A stretch of 64,000 nt of DNA from Siderastrea radians. Lineage: Eukaryota; Cnidaria; Anthozoa; Scleractinia; Rhizangiidae. Shown here in pieces: positions 28,064-39,028 of the stretch. How positions within the stretch are numbered: the first letter of the stretch is position 1; every line of letters begins with the position of its first letter. The notes beneath the pieces are model-generated. The model was not told the DNA's origin, did not search any database, and saw only the letters and a program-made list of their open reading frames with translations. A program made the translations under genes and the position numbers. The stretch is taken from positions 67,297,376 through 67,361,375 of the forward strand of contig OZ024890.1 in assembly GCA_964017195.1 (NCBI GenBank). Reading direction: 5' to 3'.

Positions 28064-30680
28064 GAGGCTCTGACTGTAAATATCGAGAATCGGCGGACAA
28101 GCTCAGAAAATCGAAAATCCTGATAACTTGCCAGAAGAACACTTTTGGGGAGCTATCTTCGAAAATATTACTTAAACCTTCTAGATTTCTATTGTTTTGG
28201 GGAAATTCGGAAAAACGGTTTTGCTTAATTTATTACGCAATAATCAGGCTTAAAATTGAACAAATTGAAAGCGCTTGCTTTTAAACAATTTGCAACGCCA
28301 GAAAACAATTTTAATTTTAAATGATAGCAATACTCTTCTACTTTCTATCAATAGGACTTGCATGGAGTTTTGCTTTATTTCTGTGGTTTGGTGGTTCTTT
28401 GAAACAAAGCCATTTTGCGCACTTCGGAAAAAGGCAAAAATTGGTAAACTTCAGAGGCTTAAAATGGGTCTTGGTATGTCTAATATCGAATTGAAATAAA
28501 CTCTGTGATAAAGTTTGGCTCTACTTCTATCATGCTATGAAATTAAAAATCTGGGCAATTCAGGCTCGCGCTGACAAAAACAAAAATTCGCGAACCAGTG
28601 TTGCCAAAATTTGCATAATGAAATGAATGAAATGAAAAGTAGTAGTCTGGGTGAGCTCAATTTAGAGGATTTTATTTACTGAAGACACACAAAGAATGTA
28701 CTAAAACACTCCTTCAATCTATTCTTGTATTGTTTTGGGCTTATACTATTTCTACGTAAAACTAAAGAGAAGGAGAAGAAGTTTTAAAAGTTCTACACAA
28801 GCTGTTGCGTGACCGGTGTCACGTGCATCTTTTTTGTCAATTTGTCATTCTACTTATGGCAGTTTTTAAATGCGATCTCCTACATTGGCCGCTGTTTATG
28901 CATGGCTAGTTCTCCAGCGAATACCGTACGCATCCCTGTGTTTGGGACATACTGTCATGTGCAGCTGATATTCTACTGGGACGAAAATTGCGACAGGCAA
29001 GTCTAGAATTAGATTCGTATACATATGACAGACAGGACACCTTTCTCTTCGAGAGAAGAAAACTGCGAAATAATATGTTGTTGTGTACGTGACTCGATCG
29101 CTCTTTTCAAACGGCTACTAAGATTTTGGGCGACTTTTTGAAATGACACTATTTTGGCCAGGAAGCAAAAGTGCATCATTATTATTATGATTTATACGTA
29201 TTTGTCAAAAATTGTGCTGTTCCTATCAATATTATTACACTTGGATAAATATGTTTAAAAAAACGCAAACCACAGACGTTCTCGCAGCGGGATCGGTATT
29301 TACGAGTTCTAAATGCTGCTGTATATCTAAGAGATATCAATACACAGTTTGTTTGGTTTTACTTTGCAAGATCGCTGAGAACTCTTTCACGGTTTTGGAG
29401 GAAAAGATTTTCATTGAAGAATATTTTCACGTTTACATGAACGTGCAGTGATCGGTTGCGTGACTGGATTATTTTGAGTCATACTTTTGTTTTCCTTACT
29501 TTACACAGCCCGGCTGAGCCCTCAATTTATACGCGTATGTCAACTTTAATGATTTTCATAATGAACCGTTTGGATTTTCGAGAACATTGGTATTTTCCCC
29601 CCCAAAAAACTGCAAATAACAAAGAAAGGCCATTGGTGCTGCAGAGTATAGACACCTGACAAAATATGATAACCCACTGCACTCTAGTGTGTGTGGGGGG
29701 GGGGGGGGGACAGGGGGGTTTAAACCTCCCGCTTCCCGTACCCTTTAATCCCGGTTCCCGCCCTGTATTTTTTGGCACCCGCCCCTTTGCATTTTTTCGA
29801 TTGCGAAATATTGCGCAACGTTGCGTAATTTTCCTTTTTCTCCCGCTTCCCGCCACCTTGGGAATCCCGCTTCCCGCCCCCTCTTCTCCTGCCTCCCGTA
29901 CACCTCCAGCCCCCTTTTCTCCCGGTCTCCCGCCCCCCTGTCCCCCCCCCCCCCACTCTAGTTTCACCAACAATTTTCCAAATTTGTTCGTAGTTCTTCA
30001 GAGAGATAAATGAAGATATCAGCGAATGCATCATCTAGTAGAAAGACCATCCGAAAATAGTTACGGTAAACGATTTGTCATATTTCAAGTCGTCCTTCCA
30101 TTACCGTTTTTTTCTATTATCCAAATTATGCAAATTTGGCAACACTGGTTCGCGAATTTTTGTTTTTGTCAGCGCGAGCCTGAATTGCCCAGATTTTTTA
30201 TTTCATATCATAATAGAAGTAGGGCCAAACTTTATCACGGTGTTTGTTTCAATTCGATATTAGACATACCAAGACCCATTTTAAGCCTCTAAAGTTTACC
30301 AATTTTTGCCTTTTTCCGAAGTGCGCAAAATGGTTTTGTTTCAAAGAACCACCAAACCATATAATTAAAGCAAAACTCCATGCAATTCCCATTGATAGAA
30401 AGTAGAAGAGTATTGCTATCATTTAAAATTAAAATTGTTTTCTGGCGTTGCAAGTTGTTTACAAGCAAGCGCTTTCAATTTGTTTAATTTTAAACCTGAT
30501 TTTTGCATAATTAATTAAGCAAAACCGTTTTTTCCCAATTTCTCGAAAACAATAGAATTCCAGAAGGTTTATGTAATATTTTCGAAGATAGCTCCCCAAG
30601 AGTGTCCTTCTGGCAAGTTATCAGGATTTTCGATTTTTTGACCTTGTCCACCGATTCTCGATATTTACAGTCAGAGCCTC
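28064..30680 (+). mobile_element. 2.6-kb TTAA-flanked fold-back element with ~556-bp inverted arms
   Basis: TTAA at 28060-28063 and 30681-30684. The left arm runs to about 28619 and the right arm from about 30125; both start GAGGCTCTGACTGTAAATAT. The centre (28620-30124) is non-homologous, has no recognisable transposase, and contains G-run/C-run blocks at 29692-29709 and 29935-29954. The long arms plus TTAA suggest a Kolobok- or piggyBac-mobilised fold-back. Confidence 0.8.
29690..29960. repeat. Low-complexity G-run and C-rich block
   Basis: A run of about 17 G at one end and about 12 C at the other bracket CCCGCTTCCCGCC-type repeats, so the block can fold on itself. Gly- and Pro-rich ORFs here are artefacts. 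Confidence 0.7.
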
Positions 30681-30770
30681 TTAATTTACATTTTCTTGTA
30701 TGCCGCCGTTTTTAGTAAAAAACGAACGAAGGACAAATTTTCCCGCGTTTAATTTCTTTTAGACAATGAC

Positions 30771-30833
30771 CTTCCTGATCTTCGACTGAAACTGAACGCG
30801 ATGACTTCCTCCTAGGCTTCGGCTTTGGGACAC
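30771..30833 (-). CDS. Basic linker exon 3 (PKPKPRRKSSRS) of the minus gene
   Basis: A 63-bp phase 1-1 exon (ATCACAAG acceptor, GTCATT donor). Its sequence nearly repeats the 63-bp exon at 31819-31881 (PKPxPRRKSSRS-x-S). It lies 87 bp outside the right end of the fold-back element. Confidence 0.7.
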
Positions 30834-31128
30834 CTTGTGATATAACCAAATCATCATGAAATAACATAATCTCGCTGCATCAATTCAAATGACTTTTGTG
30901 TATTTTTCTCTCTTACAAGCCTGTCAGTTTGAAAGAGGTTTTATCTTGGACAACTGTTTGTAGGAATGATCGAAGTAATGGAGTTTTCTAGTTGTTTTAG
31001 GAACTCCATGGTGAAAAGCTCACATTGTATTACTGGCAAAAGTTTGCATTTACAGATATAAATTCAACTAGATAACTGAGACCAAACCATCACTTGGAGA
31101 TTGCAAGGCCTAATTTAATGAATCTGAC

Positions 31129-31224
31129 CTTCACCGTGTCCAGTAGTTGGCACTGATTGTTCAGGACTTTGAGTGCTTCCACCGGAGGAGGATTTTCTTC
31201 TTTTTTGTCCTGGAATGCCGGCGC
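31129..31224 (-). CDS. Basic linker exon 2 (GQKRRKSSSGG) of the minus gene
   Basis: A 96-bp phase 1-1 exon (TTTTTAAAG acceptor, GTCAGA donor) encoding GAGIPGQKRRKSSSGGSTQ and a polar tail. Related to the 90-bp exon at 26633-26722. Confidence 0.7.
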
Positions 31225-31818
31225 CTTTAAAAAGATAAAAAGAGGAAATGTTAATTGGACTAATAGTAGCACTTGAATTCTGCGGAGAATTGAAGTTCCT
31301 GACTATTCCTTCCTTTTTAATTTGTGCTTTTAACTGATACAAATGTCACATTAATTTTTTCAATTTTAAGTCTGATAATGCTGAAAATTTGGGAAGAACT
31401 GTAACCGAACCCCTCACTATTACTGTCAGCTGGAGGGGCCAAGATTTGACTCCAAATCCCATTGCCCGTCTTTATATGGATTCCTGAAGTCCACTCATTT
31501 ACAACAATGTTTTGTCCACTTCTTTTGGCAAACGATGCAAAAGAAAACTCGAATTTATAATTTCCCTTATGTTTTACTGGATTTCGTGTGGATATGTACC
31601 TGATTTCGACGTCTACAGTTCGAGAAGTTTCAGTCACCGTCATTTTGGCTCTACTTCAGGACTAGTTCTTGCAACTTAATCAGTGACTTGCGAGAGCATT
31701 CGCAGTCGCAGTGTGCTGGTTTTGTGTTAATGTTTAACACTTTTTTTACTAATCGTTTCCTATATACGCTGTGCAGGTGTTTTTGGTTCCCAAGACCAGT
31801 ATCAGGTAGTGATGTTAC

Positions 31819-31881
31819 CTTCCCTAGCTTCTTTTGAAATAGAGCGCGATGACTTCCTCCTAGGCTGCGGCTTTGGCGAAT
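31819..31881 (-). CDS. Basic linker exon 1 (PKPQPRRKSSRS) of the minus gene
   Basis: A 63-bp phase 1-1 exon (TTTTAAAAG acceptor, GTAACA donor). It directly follows the GT4 exon in the candidate transcript and continues its codon phase. Confidence 0.7.
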
Positions 31882-32406
31882 CTTTTAAAAGAAAATTTAA
31901 AAAACCGTTTTTGGTAAGGAGCTGCACCGATTCAAAGTAATATTTAGTGGATTTTCCCCTCTTAGCTATAGAAAATTAAGGGCGACATCCCTTCATCTCC
32001 GTGTAAATCTGATTAGTTCCTCAGTACTTGTGACCAACTTTTGGCAAGAATTTCTTCAGTGCTTATCTATTCTTTAAACTAATCTAATTGGAGGACAGAA
32101 CATTCTCCTTTAGCTCTAAAATTTAGAATCGCAAAAAAACACGAAGACAGTTGCGGGGTTTAAAAAAAGTAAGGTTCCATTTTATTATCATGTTTGCCAT
32201 CCAAAACAAACAGTAGGAAAGTCAAGACAACTGAGCTGGAAACACGTGTGACATGAATCTGTGACCACTCTTGGTCGTACTGACGGTTGATTTACTCGTT
32301 TTATGGATTGTGGTCAAGTCATGTTGTGATCATCATTAGCTCTCCGGATCTCAGTTTGCGTGTCACACAGAAAAAAAAAGCAAGCAGACAAAAGAAAAAC
32401 TCCTAC

Positions 32407-33559
32407 CATTACGAATGCTCCTCATCGCCTCAACAAGATCGTTGCATTGCTTTGTCCAATTGTACGTCGCTGCATAGTTGTCACGAATGCCTTTCGATTC
32501 TCGCAGTCGACGTTCCCTTTTTTTGTTCCACAACTTCTTAATCTCGGCAGACCAGACATCAGGATCTTCCGAGTCTATCACACATGGTGAACCATAGTCA
32601 ACCTCTTCCAGGGCTTCTCCAAATCCCGAGTTGGCACTTACAAGAACAGGCAAACCTGCTGACATCGCTTCCAAAGCAGCGAGACCGAAGCCCTCGGTTC
32701 TTGAAGGCATTATGGCAAGATCCACTTCAGAAAACTGCTGTTTTAGACGTTCCCTCAGTTCTATAAAAGTTCTCACTCTTAGTCGATTTGGAGGAATGTT
32801 GCATTCTTTCAATCGACTTGCTACTTCTTCCTGTTGCTTTGCGCCAACGAAGATCAGATGAACATTCTCCAGCTTTGCTACAGCGTTAGCAGCGATGTCA
32901 AATCCCATTGAAGAGAAATCGTCAGCATCGCCACGGCCAAACGCTAAAACTCGACACTTGTTCCCATCTTGCTGGCTCTGTGGTGCATTAAAAAACTCGC
33001 TAAAAATGCCTGGTGTGAGGACAAAAACGTTTTGGTCTTTCTCGCAAAAGCGAAGGTAGGATCGATAAGCTTCTGCCAGCTTTGGCCCCAGTGCTACAAC
33101 AAAGTCGGCCATGACACAGAGCTCCACTTCATCTCGATGTTTCTTTTCTCCCATGGAAATCGCATCTGGGTTATCCTGGATCATCCCCAGCTCCTCTGGG
33201 TCGGAATGCACGCACTGAATCCACTTGCACTGGCGACTTTCTCTTATAATGTGCGCTTGACTTCCTAGTACCATCCCGTGACCAATTACAAAGTCCATTT
33301 GGAGGTCTATTGGAGGAAAGCAAAGCCACTGGTGTTCATCAAACCCAGTTCTTTTTTTCGCCTGTACGAGAGTGACATTGTGACTTAGAGCTGCTTTCTT
33401 CTCTTCCTCGTCACATCGTAGAAGAAAGACAGAGACTTGCACGTCGGGTTGTTTAGCTAATTCTATTGCTAACTCTCTGTTGAAAGTAGACAGCTCGCCA
33501 CTCTTTGATCCCCACTCTTCAGCAAGTAGTACCACTTTGATTTTGCTGGATGAAGCCAT
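32407..33559 (-). CDS. GT4 (GT-B fold) glycosyltransferase exon, first coding exon of the minus gene
   Basis: 1153 bp from ATG 33559 to donor GTAGGA; 384 codons plus one base. The N-terminal Rossmann half reads IKVVLLAEEWGSKSGELSTFNRELAIELAK. The C-terminal half contains MPSRTEGFGLAALEAMSAGLPVL, the E-x7-E sugar-nucleotide signature of family GT4. There is no signal peptide or membrane segment, so it is probably cytosolic. Acceptor and product are unknown. I recall GT4 (group 1) domains in some coral NLR-type proteins, which fits the Death and PNP domains downstream. It may also be expressed as a separate short gene: the frame reads 13 codons past the donor before a stop. Confidence 0.88.
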
Positions 33560-33691
33560 GGATGGAGTTGGAACTTTCACAATGCCTTAATAATAGAACA
33601 ATTGCTCACTAAGAAATTATTAATAAATTGCTCCAGACCCTAACCTGGGTGTTACCCAGAGAGCCGGACCAGCAACGAGCATGCGCAGGAC

Positions 33692-33910
33692 AAAAAAATA
33701 TACGGAACGACTGATCCTTACGGCAGTTAAAGAAACGAAGACACAGAAGACGAAATACGTAAAGCAAAAAAATGTATGAAGCAAAAAAATTGTCCGCAAT
33801 TTTTTTGTCCGCAATTTTTTGTTTCATACATTTTTTGCTTTACGTATTTCGTCTTCTGTGTCTTCGTTTCTTTAACTGCCGTAAGGATCAGTCGTTCCGT
33901 ATATTTTTTT
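33692..33910. repeat. 219-bp near-perfect palindrome
   Basis: The arms (about 109 bp each, centre near 33801) carry AAAAAAATATACGGAACGAC and its inverse, and match through the GACGAAATACGTAAAGCAAA core. It starts about 130 bp upstream of the GT4 ATG. Probably a fold-back MITE; the transcript would form a long hairpin. Confidence 0.85.
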
Positions 33911-34216
33911 ACTTCAAATGTTTTACTGATCCAGGTCTACTTAAGATCCGGCAACTCTCAACGCCTTGTCGCTGTGGTCTTTCCAGTTTATAAACTGCGC
34001 AGGACAAGCCCAGTCTAAGGATCCTGGGCATTCTCATTCCCAGAGCCCGCGTCCCCCTAGACCAGCTGGGCTACTGAGGTAATGTGTACCAGACTAAAAC
34101 ATACAAATAGGAAATTCAAGGCATTTGGAAACCTTGTGCATCCAATACTGTCAAGTGACGTAACCGGAAATTGAATAGAACTTAGCTACATGGTTCGCGG
34201 CAAACCTTGATAACAT

Positions 34217-34603
34217 CCCGGGGGGTACTTCCCGAAGATTTGGGTGGGGGTGTATGGCGCACTTCTGGAAATCCTTACCCTATTTCAGACCAAAATATAT
34301 GATTTTTCCTACCCTATTTCAGGCCTGACCCAAAATTTTTGATACCCTATGTCAGACCAGACCCTAACCCTATTTCGTTTCCGTAAACATTTGAGAAGGG
34401 CTTCAAATTTCCCACGTTAATCAAGCCTCAGTTTCTTTGGAGAAGGAAATTAATTAAAAGATAGCTTCTTGTAAGAACCATACTAGATCCCATATCAGAG
34501 TGCACAAACCTCACCCTATTTCAGACCAAAAAGGCTAAAAACAATACCCTTTGGCGCCGCACATACCTATATAGATAAATAAAGGGAGTACCCCCGGGGG
34601 GTG
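34217..34603 (+). mobile_element. 387-bp hAT-type MITE with 8-bp target duplication
   Basis: GATAACAT flanks both sides (34209-34216 and 34604-34611). The ends are CCCGGGGGGTACTTCCC and GGGAGTACCCCCGGGGGG. Inside, ACCCTATTTCAG is iterated. The 8-bp duplication indicates hAT mobilisation. Confidence 0.85.
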
Positions 34604-34611
34604 GATAACAT

Positions 34612-37600
34612 TCAGACTCAAAGCCGGACATCAATTCGACTTTACTGCAAGATTATATGAGGAGATTTTCATGACTAATGGTGAATAGATTTGTTTATTG
34701 AGGAAAATTGTATCTTAACCCCCTCTGTCACGCAGTTATTCTCTTTATTCCTCGTCACCGAAATGTCGGGTGATACGCCCGACTATAACATAACAGTTCC
34801 TACAGGCACAAAGCCTCGTTTGAGAGCCCAAACTTATTTATTTAATGCAGAGCTGATGAAGTATCTCCGTTTGCGGTAATAAATGTGACAGGAAGTTGAA
34901 GAAAACAATCAGAGTGTCAGTACATAAACAGGAACGATTTATTCAAATTTATTCAAATTTGTTGCAGCTTTTTGCCCTTGACCGTGGAGTCAAAATAAAT
35001 TTTAAAAGATCCATTGTTTGTTCCCATCACTTGGATATTGGGCACACATGACGTCGTGACTTAAATAATTATGGTTGATATTGATGAAACAGTATCTTCT
35101 AGGAGAAAGAAGGCTTTTATTTCTCGCTGTTTGGATTGTTCATGTCACGTTGCTTTTCATACTGATCACAGTAGCTCAGTAATTGAATTTGTCGTTTATA
35201 TACAACCGATATCAACCTTTAAAACAGATCATGGTTCAGTGAATGATGTTCACCGGTGAAAAGCGGCAAAATTTAAGTTTTGTTGCTGTTGGGGTTGTTT
35301 CGTTGATACTGCAAAGAAACAGCGAAAAATTATTGTGAAATGCCCTCTAAGTAGATATCATAACTAAACCATTGCCCTTTTACATGTCTGAGTCTGGTCG
35401 TTCTTTACGTCGATTGCATCAAGATCACCCTCAAACGTTAAAGCAAAAAAAAAAATTAAAGCCCAGAGGAAGAACAAATCAAGTGCTTGGTGTATAGCTA
35501 TTGGAAATAAGCTTTTGCCCGATTGATTAGTCGAAAATGAAAAAAAGAAAAGAAAAGAAAAAAAAAAGAGAAAAGGAGAAGAAGCTATCGTGACCTGTTA
35601 CCTTAGTTACGCAATTGTTCAGTTTAGTGGTGCGGCGATGAGGGAAGATCCATCACGTCAGTGATGGCACATTGAAGGTCTCGACTTGCTAAGGTAGATT
35701 GTCAAGTGAGGGTCTCTGGTTTGGGTCTTACTGAGGCGGTAAAATTACTTTTTAAATGGTTAGCGGTTGTTTGGCCGTTTGACGGTTGACGGTTAACCCG
35801 ACTAAGAGGCTCTTATGAAATTGTTTCACAACTGAAAGATGTAGAAGTTCCCTTAGAATTGAAAACGCATCGTTCTTACTGAACAAGCTTTCGAAAATTA
35901 AAGGAGGCATTTGGTTGAAATATTGAAAGGTAAGTTCTAGAGCTGAAAAACAACTGACTGCGTTTACTCAGCACTGAGGCTGTTGACTAATCCGAAATAA
36001 ATATCATACCTTAGTATGGAAAACTCTGTAAGGCTTTTCTGGTAGTAACAGCAATTGTCAAGTCTCGGTGGAAATCAAACCAAACGTTTGAACGGTGTAA
36101 TTAGTGTTGAATGGAATGGAAACCGAACGTGACAGGAAGAAATTTTCATTGTTTGCTATACAGCGAGTTGCTGGAACAGGGTCGCCAGCAATGACCCGAA
36201 TTGACGTCATCATGAACGATTCTAGGAAAAAAGGAAGCTGCTTTCGGCTGCAAGAAAGGTACGCTTGGTTGCACCAACGACACAAGACAAACAAATGTAC
36301 TATTAGTACCAAAATACTACCGTAATTGCAAATGCGTGTTGATCAGTTTGTGTGTCTCACGAAATCTGGGCCACGAGTAGACCCGGAGATGTAGGTCAGT
36401 AATTTTTTAATATTATTACAGTATCTACTTAAACAGAGGTTGAACGTAGCAGATAATTTATCCGAAAATTATGTTCCAAGCCGCCTGGCATTAAATGCTA
36501 CGAAGTCCCCGCTGTAACCGAAGCCACTGATTCTTCAAGCCGTAGAAAGTTACACCACTGAGTGATTTAATGTTTCGGTATAGTGAAATCTCCAAAGGTT
36601 CAATGACAGATCAACAGAGGCACGCGGAACCAGAATCACGAAGTTTTGGTTAATCACTTGAATCTGGATATATCGATTGCAATTTGCACGATTACGAATG
36701 CTGACTGGTGCAACATAACACTTTTACGGCAGTATTCAATTTCTTCAGACATTTTTCTAATTCCCGGAAGTGGAAACGAGGGTTCGCGAAATTGAAAGGG
36801 TTTTTTCCCCAGGACGACTTCCGGTGTATTGTTGCGTCGTACTTGTCGAGCTTAAAAGAGTGGTTCACAGTGTACTCCAGTTTCAACTGTTTGTATGGGC
36901 TTTTCTTCGCTTTTTGGTTCCCATTCTTAATGAAGAGCTTTAAATTTTACAGCAGTAGTTGCGCCAATCGGCGCAATAATTCTACCTTCCCCGGACTCAA
37001 GGCAACGACGTTAGCTCATGACGTTCAGAGGCAAATTTCGCTCTATTGTCGCTAGATTTGGATTCTTCATTGGAACATAAGGTACAGTGATTCTAGGGAA
37101 ATTAGTTGTTATTTTTGTGGACGTTTCCCTTACTTTCTAAAGCGTTTGCCACTGAAAATCAAAGAATAAATTTTGTCACCGGAAGTCATTACATGGAAAC
37201 GAAACTATTTTGTCGTATAAAAAGGAGTTCCATTTTCAGTTCTTCTCGGCTGCAAATAGACAGGCATTTCGCGTATCTCCCGCTTTCCCAGTGCCACAAA
37301 CTTCATTGTATTAAACCTGTACGCTAAGTATGTGAAAAAAGTAGGTATTTCTTGAAACTTTCTTTTGAAATTATTTCGTCGAATAAAAGTGTTCCATTTT
37401 CAGTTCTTCTCGGCTGCAAATATACAGGCATTTCGCGCATCTCCTTGAGACTTTCTTTTAATGAGTAAAGCTCTTCCAGCGTCAGGCGATCCACAAAGTT
37501 TTACGTAGCACCATTCGGGATCCAGGTGAGCGACTCGGCCCGGATTAGCAAGCCCTGAAATCACTGAATGACTGACCAAAATTTAGCATTTCACACGGAT

Positions 37601-38070
37601 GCTTCTAAATTTCCCTGCTGAACACATTCAGAAAAGGTCAGATAATGATTATTGCTCAGCATAAAGATGATTACTCAGCTAAGTCTTGTTTCATGATGTA
37701 GTCAGTGCGGCAGTCAATTTCGAGTGATAATGAATGTGAAAGTGAATGATTGAAACTTTTATATTGACAAAAGTATTTTTCAGCTCGAGGGCAGAATTGT
37801 GTAATTTACAACTTCTAAACAAATCTACAGAATATAAAACAATCATTGTAATGTCAATGGACTACAAACACATGTATGAGTAAATATTCTAATATAAATC
37901 TTAATGTGACTTTCTGGGCCCCGAGATGTCTTCGAAAGTTCTGTGAAACAGGCCTTAGTCTCCTGAGAGAACAGCCCTGTTCTATTGAAGAAAGTATCAG
38001 TGTCGTCAGCCTTGCTGCTATGTTTGTCACGCAGCCGTTCTTAGGGTAGTCACGCAACGCTCCTCCCTCC
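34612..38070. other. Mostly featureless region with a duplicated promoter-like segment
   Basis: No confident exon. A 75-bp segment with TATAAAAAGG and TTCCATTTTCAGTTCTTCTC (37206-37280) is repeated about 165 bp downstream (37371-37443), where the TATA-like site is changed. It could be the promoter of the plus-strand PNP-Death gene. A purine tract lies at 35539-35583. Weak possible exons (34763-34877 and 36164-36258) did not fit the phase-1 chain of the gene. Confidence 0.35.
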
Positions 38071-38071
38071 A

Positions 38072-38240
38072 TTCATTCATTCATTCATTCCTTCATTCAT
38101 TCATTCATTCATTCATTCATTCATTCATTCATTCATTCATTCATTCATTCATTCATTCATTCATTCATTCATTCATTCATTCATTCATTCATTCATTCAT
38201 TCATTCATTCAGTCATTCATTCATTTATTCATTCATTAGC
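38072..38240 (+). repeat. (ATTC)n microsatellite upstream of plus-strand PNP exon
   Basis: About 40 ATTC units with a few interruptions. It has the same motif, sense and position relative to the PNP exon as the array in the minus-strand paralogue. Confidence 0.95.
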
Positions 38241-38317
38241 TTCTTTGCCGTTATCGAGATTTAATGTGAAAGAAAGGTTGTTTTATTTCATTTAACAATA
38301 TTTCATTTATATCCAAG

Positions 38318-39028
38318 GAAAGGGGCCGACAAAACAGTTTCAAAAAATGGTCAGCACAAGCAAGCCTCCAGAAGTAACAGTTACCGTCCTGGAGAAACAG
38401 AAACTTCCGAAAAGTTCAGTGGATTGGAATGATGTCCACCTCCCGATCGATATTCTATTACTGACGGTCGAGGACTGTGAATTTTTAAGCTGCCTTTCTC
38501 ATCTAAAGCCCGGTTTCTATAAGAGTTGTCACAAAGATCTTGGATATGTGTATTTCGGTGTTTTGGGTGACGATCAAACGACGTGGCTGAGAATTGCTTT
38601 AATTAAATGCAATAAGGGCTCTACAGTTCCGGGCGGTTCTGTAGTTGTTGTGAAAAATGCGGTGGAATTACTAAGACCCAAAGCTGTTTTTTGTGTGGGG
38701 TATTGTAGTAGCCTGCAAGGGAGAGAAGCTAAACTAGGAGACGTGGTTGTCTCGGCGAAATTAATGACGTATGCCCCCACCAAAGTCTTGGCAATTGGTA
38801 CTCGGGAACGTGGCGTTAGTGTTCCACTGAACAAGCATCTTTTGAACCTCATACGAAGTGCTGGTGAGGGCTGGGAGGCTCCCTTGAAAGATCCAAGACA
38901 ACTGGAGGTGACAGTACACCGTGATGGCGTGATTCTTAGTGGCCCAGAGGAGGTGGCAAGCTCAGAGCGGTGTAAAGAACTCCTCAGTCGATTCCCTGAA
39001 GCAATCGCTATTGAAATGGAGGGTGAAG
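38318..39028 (+). CDS. PNP/MTAN-like domain, first exon of plus-strand PNP-Death paralogue
   Basis: A 711-bp exon if acceptor ATCCAAG is used (phase 1); alternatively translation starts at ATG 38347. Donor GTAAGG. It aligns along its length with the minus-strand exon: LPIDILLLTVEDCEFLS, VPGGSVVVVKNAV, VFCVGYCSSL, LGDVVVSAKLMTYA, AIAIEMEGEG. The glycine pair after the core strand (GFCGGL in the minus copy) is GYCSSL here. The same fold is used by phosphorylases and nucleosidases. Given the changes here and in the next exon, it may not be catalytic. Confidence 0.85.

Noticed and set aside
29527..30034. Gly-rich and Pro-rich ORFs
   Set aside because: Translation of the G-run/C-rich low-complexity block in the fold-back element.
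31317..31643. 108-residue minus-strand ORF between linker exons
   Set aside because: No recognisable domain, its end overlaps sequence similar to the nearby fold-back repeat, and it does not fit the exon chain.
34691..34879. Possible first coding exon MSGDTPDYN... with donor CG|GTAATA
   Set aside because: Phase does not match the phase-1 PNP exon and no homologue is recognised; chance ORF is equally likely.
36692..37055. ORFs of 64 and 115 residues on opposite strands
   Set aside because: Overlapping low-information frames without domains, splice support or codon pattern.
37854..38240. CRISPR-like array
   Set aside because: The repeat is a simple ATTC microsatellite without spacers.
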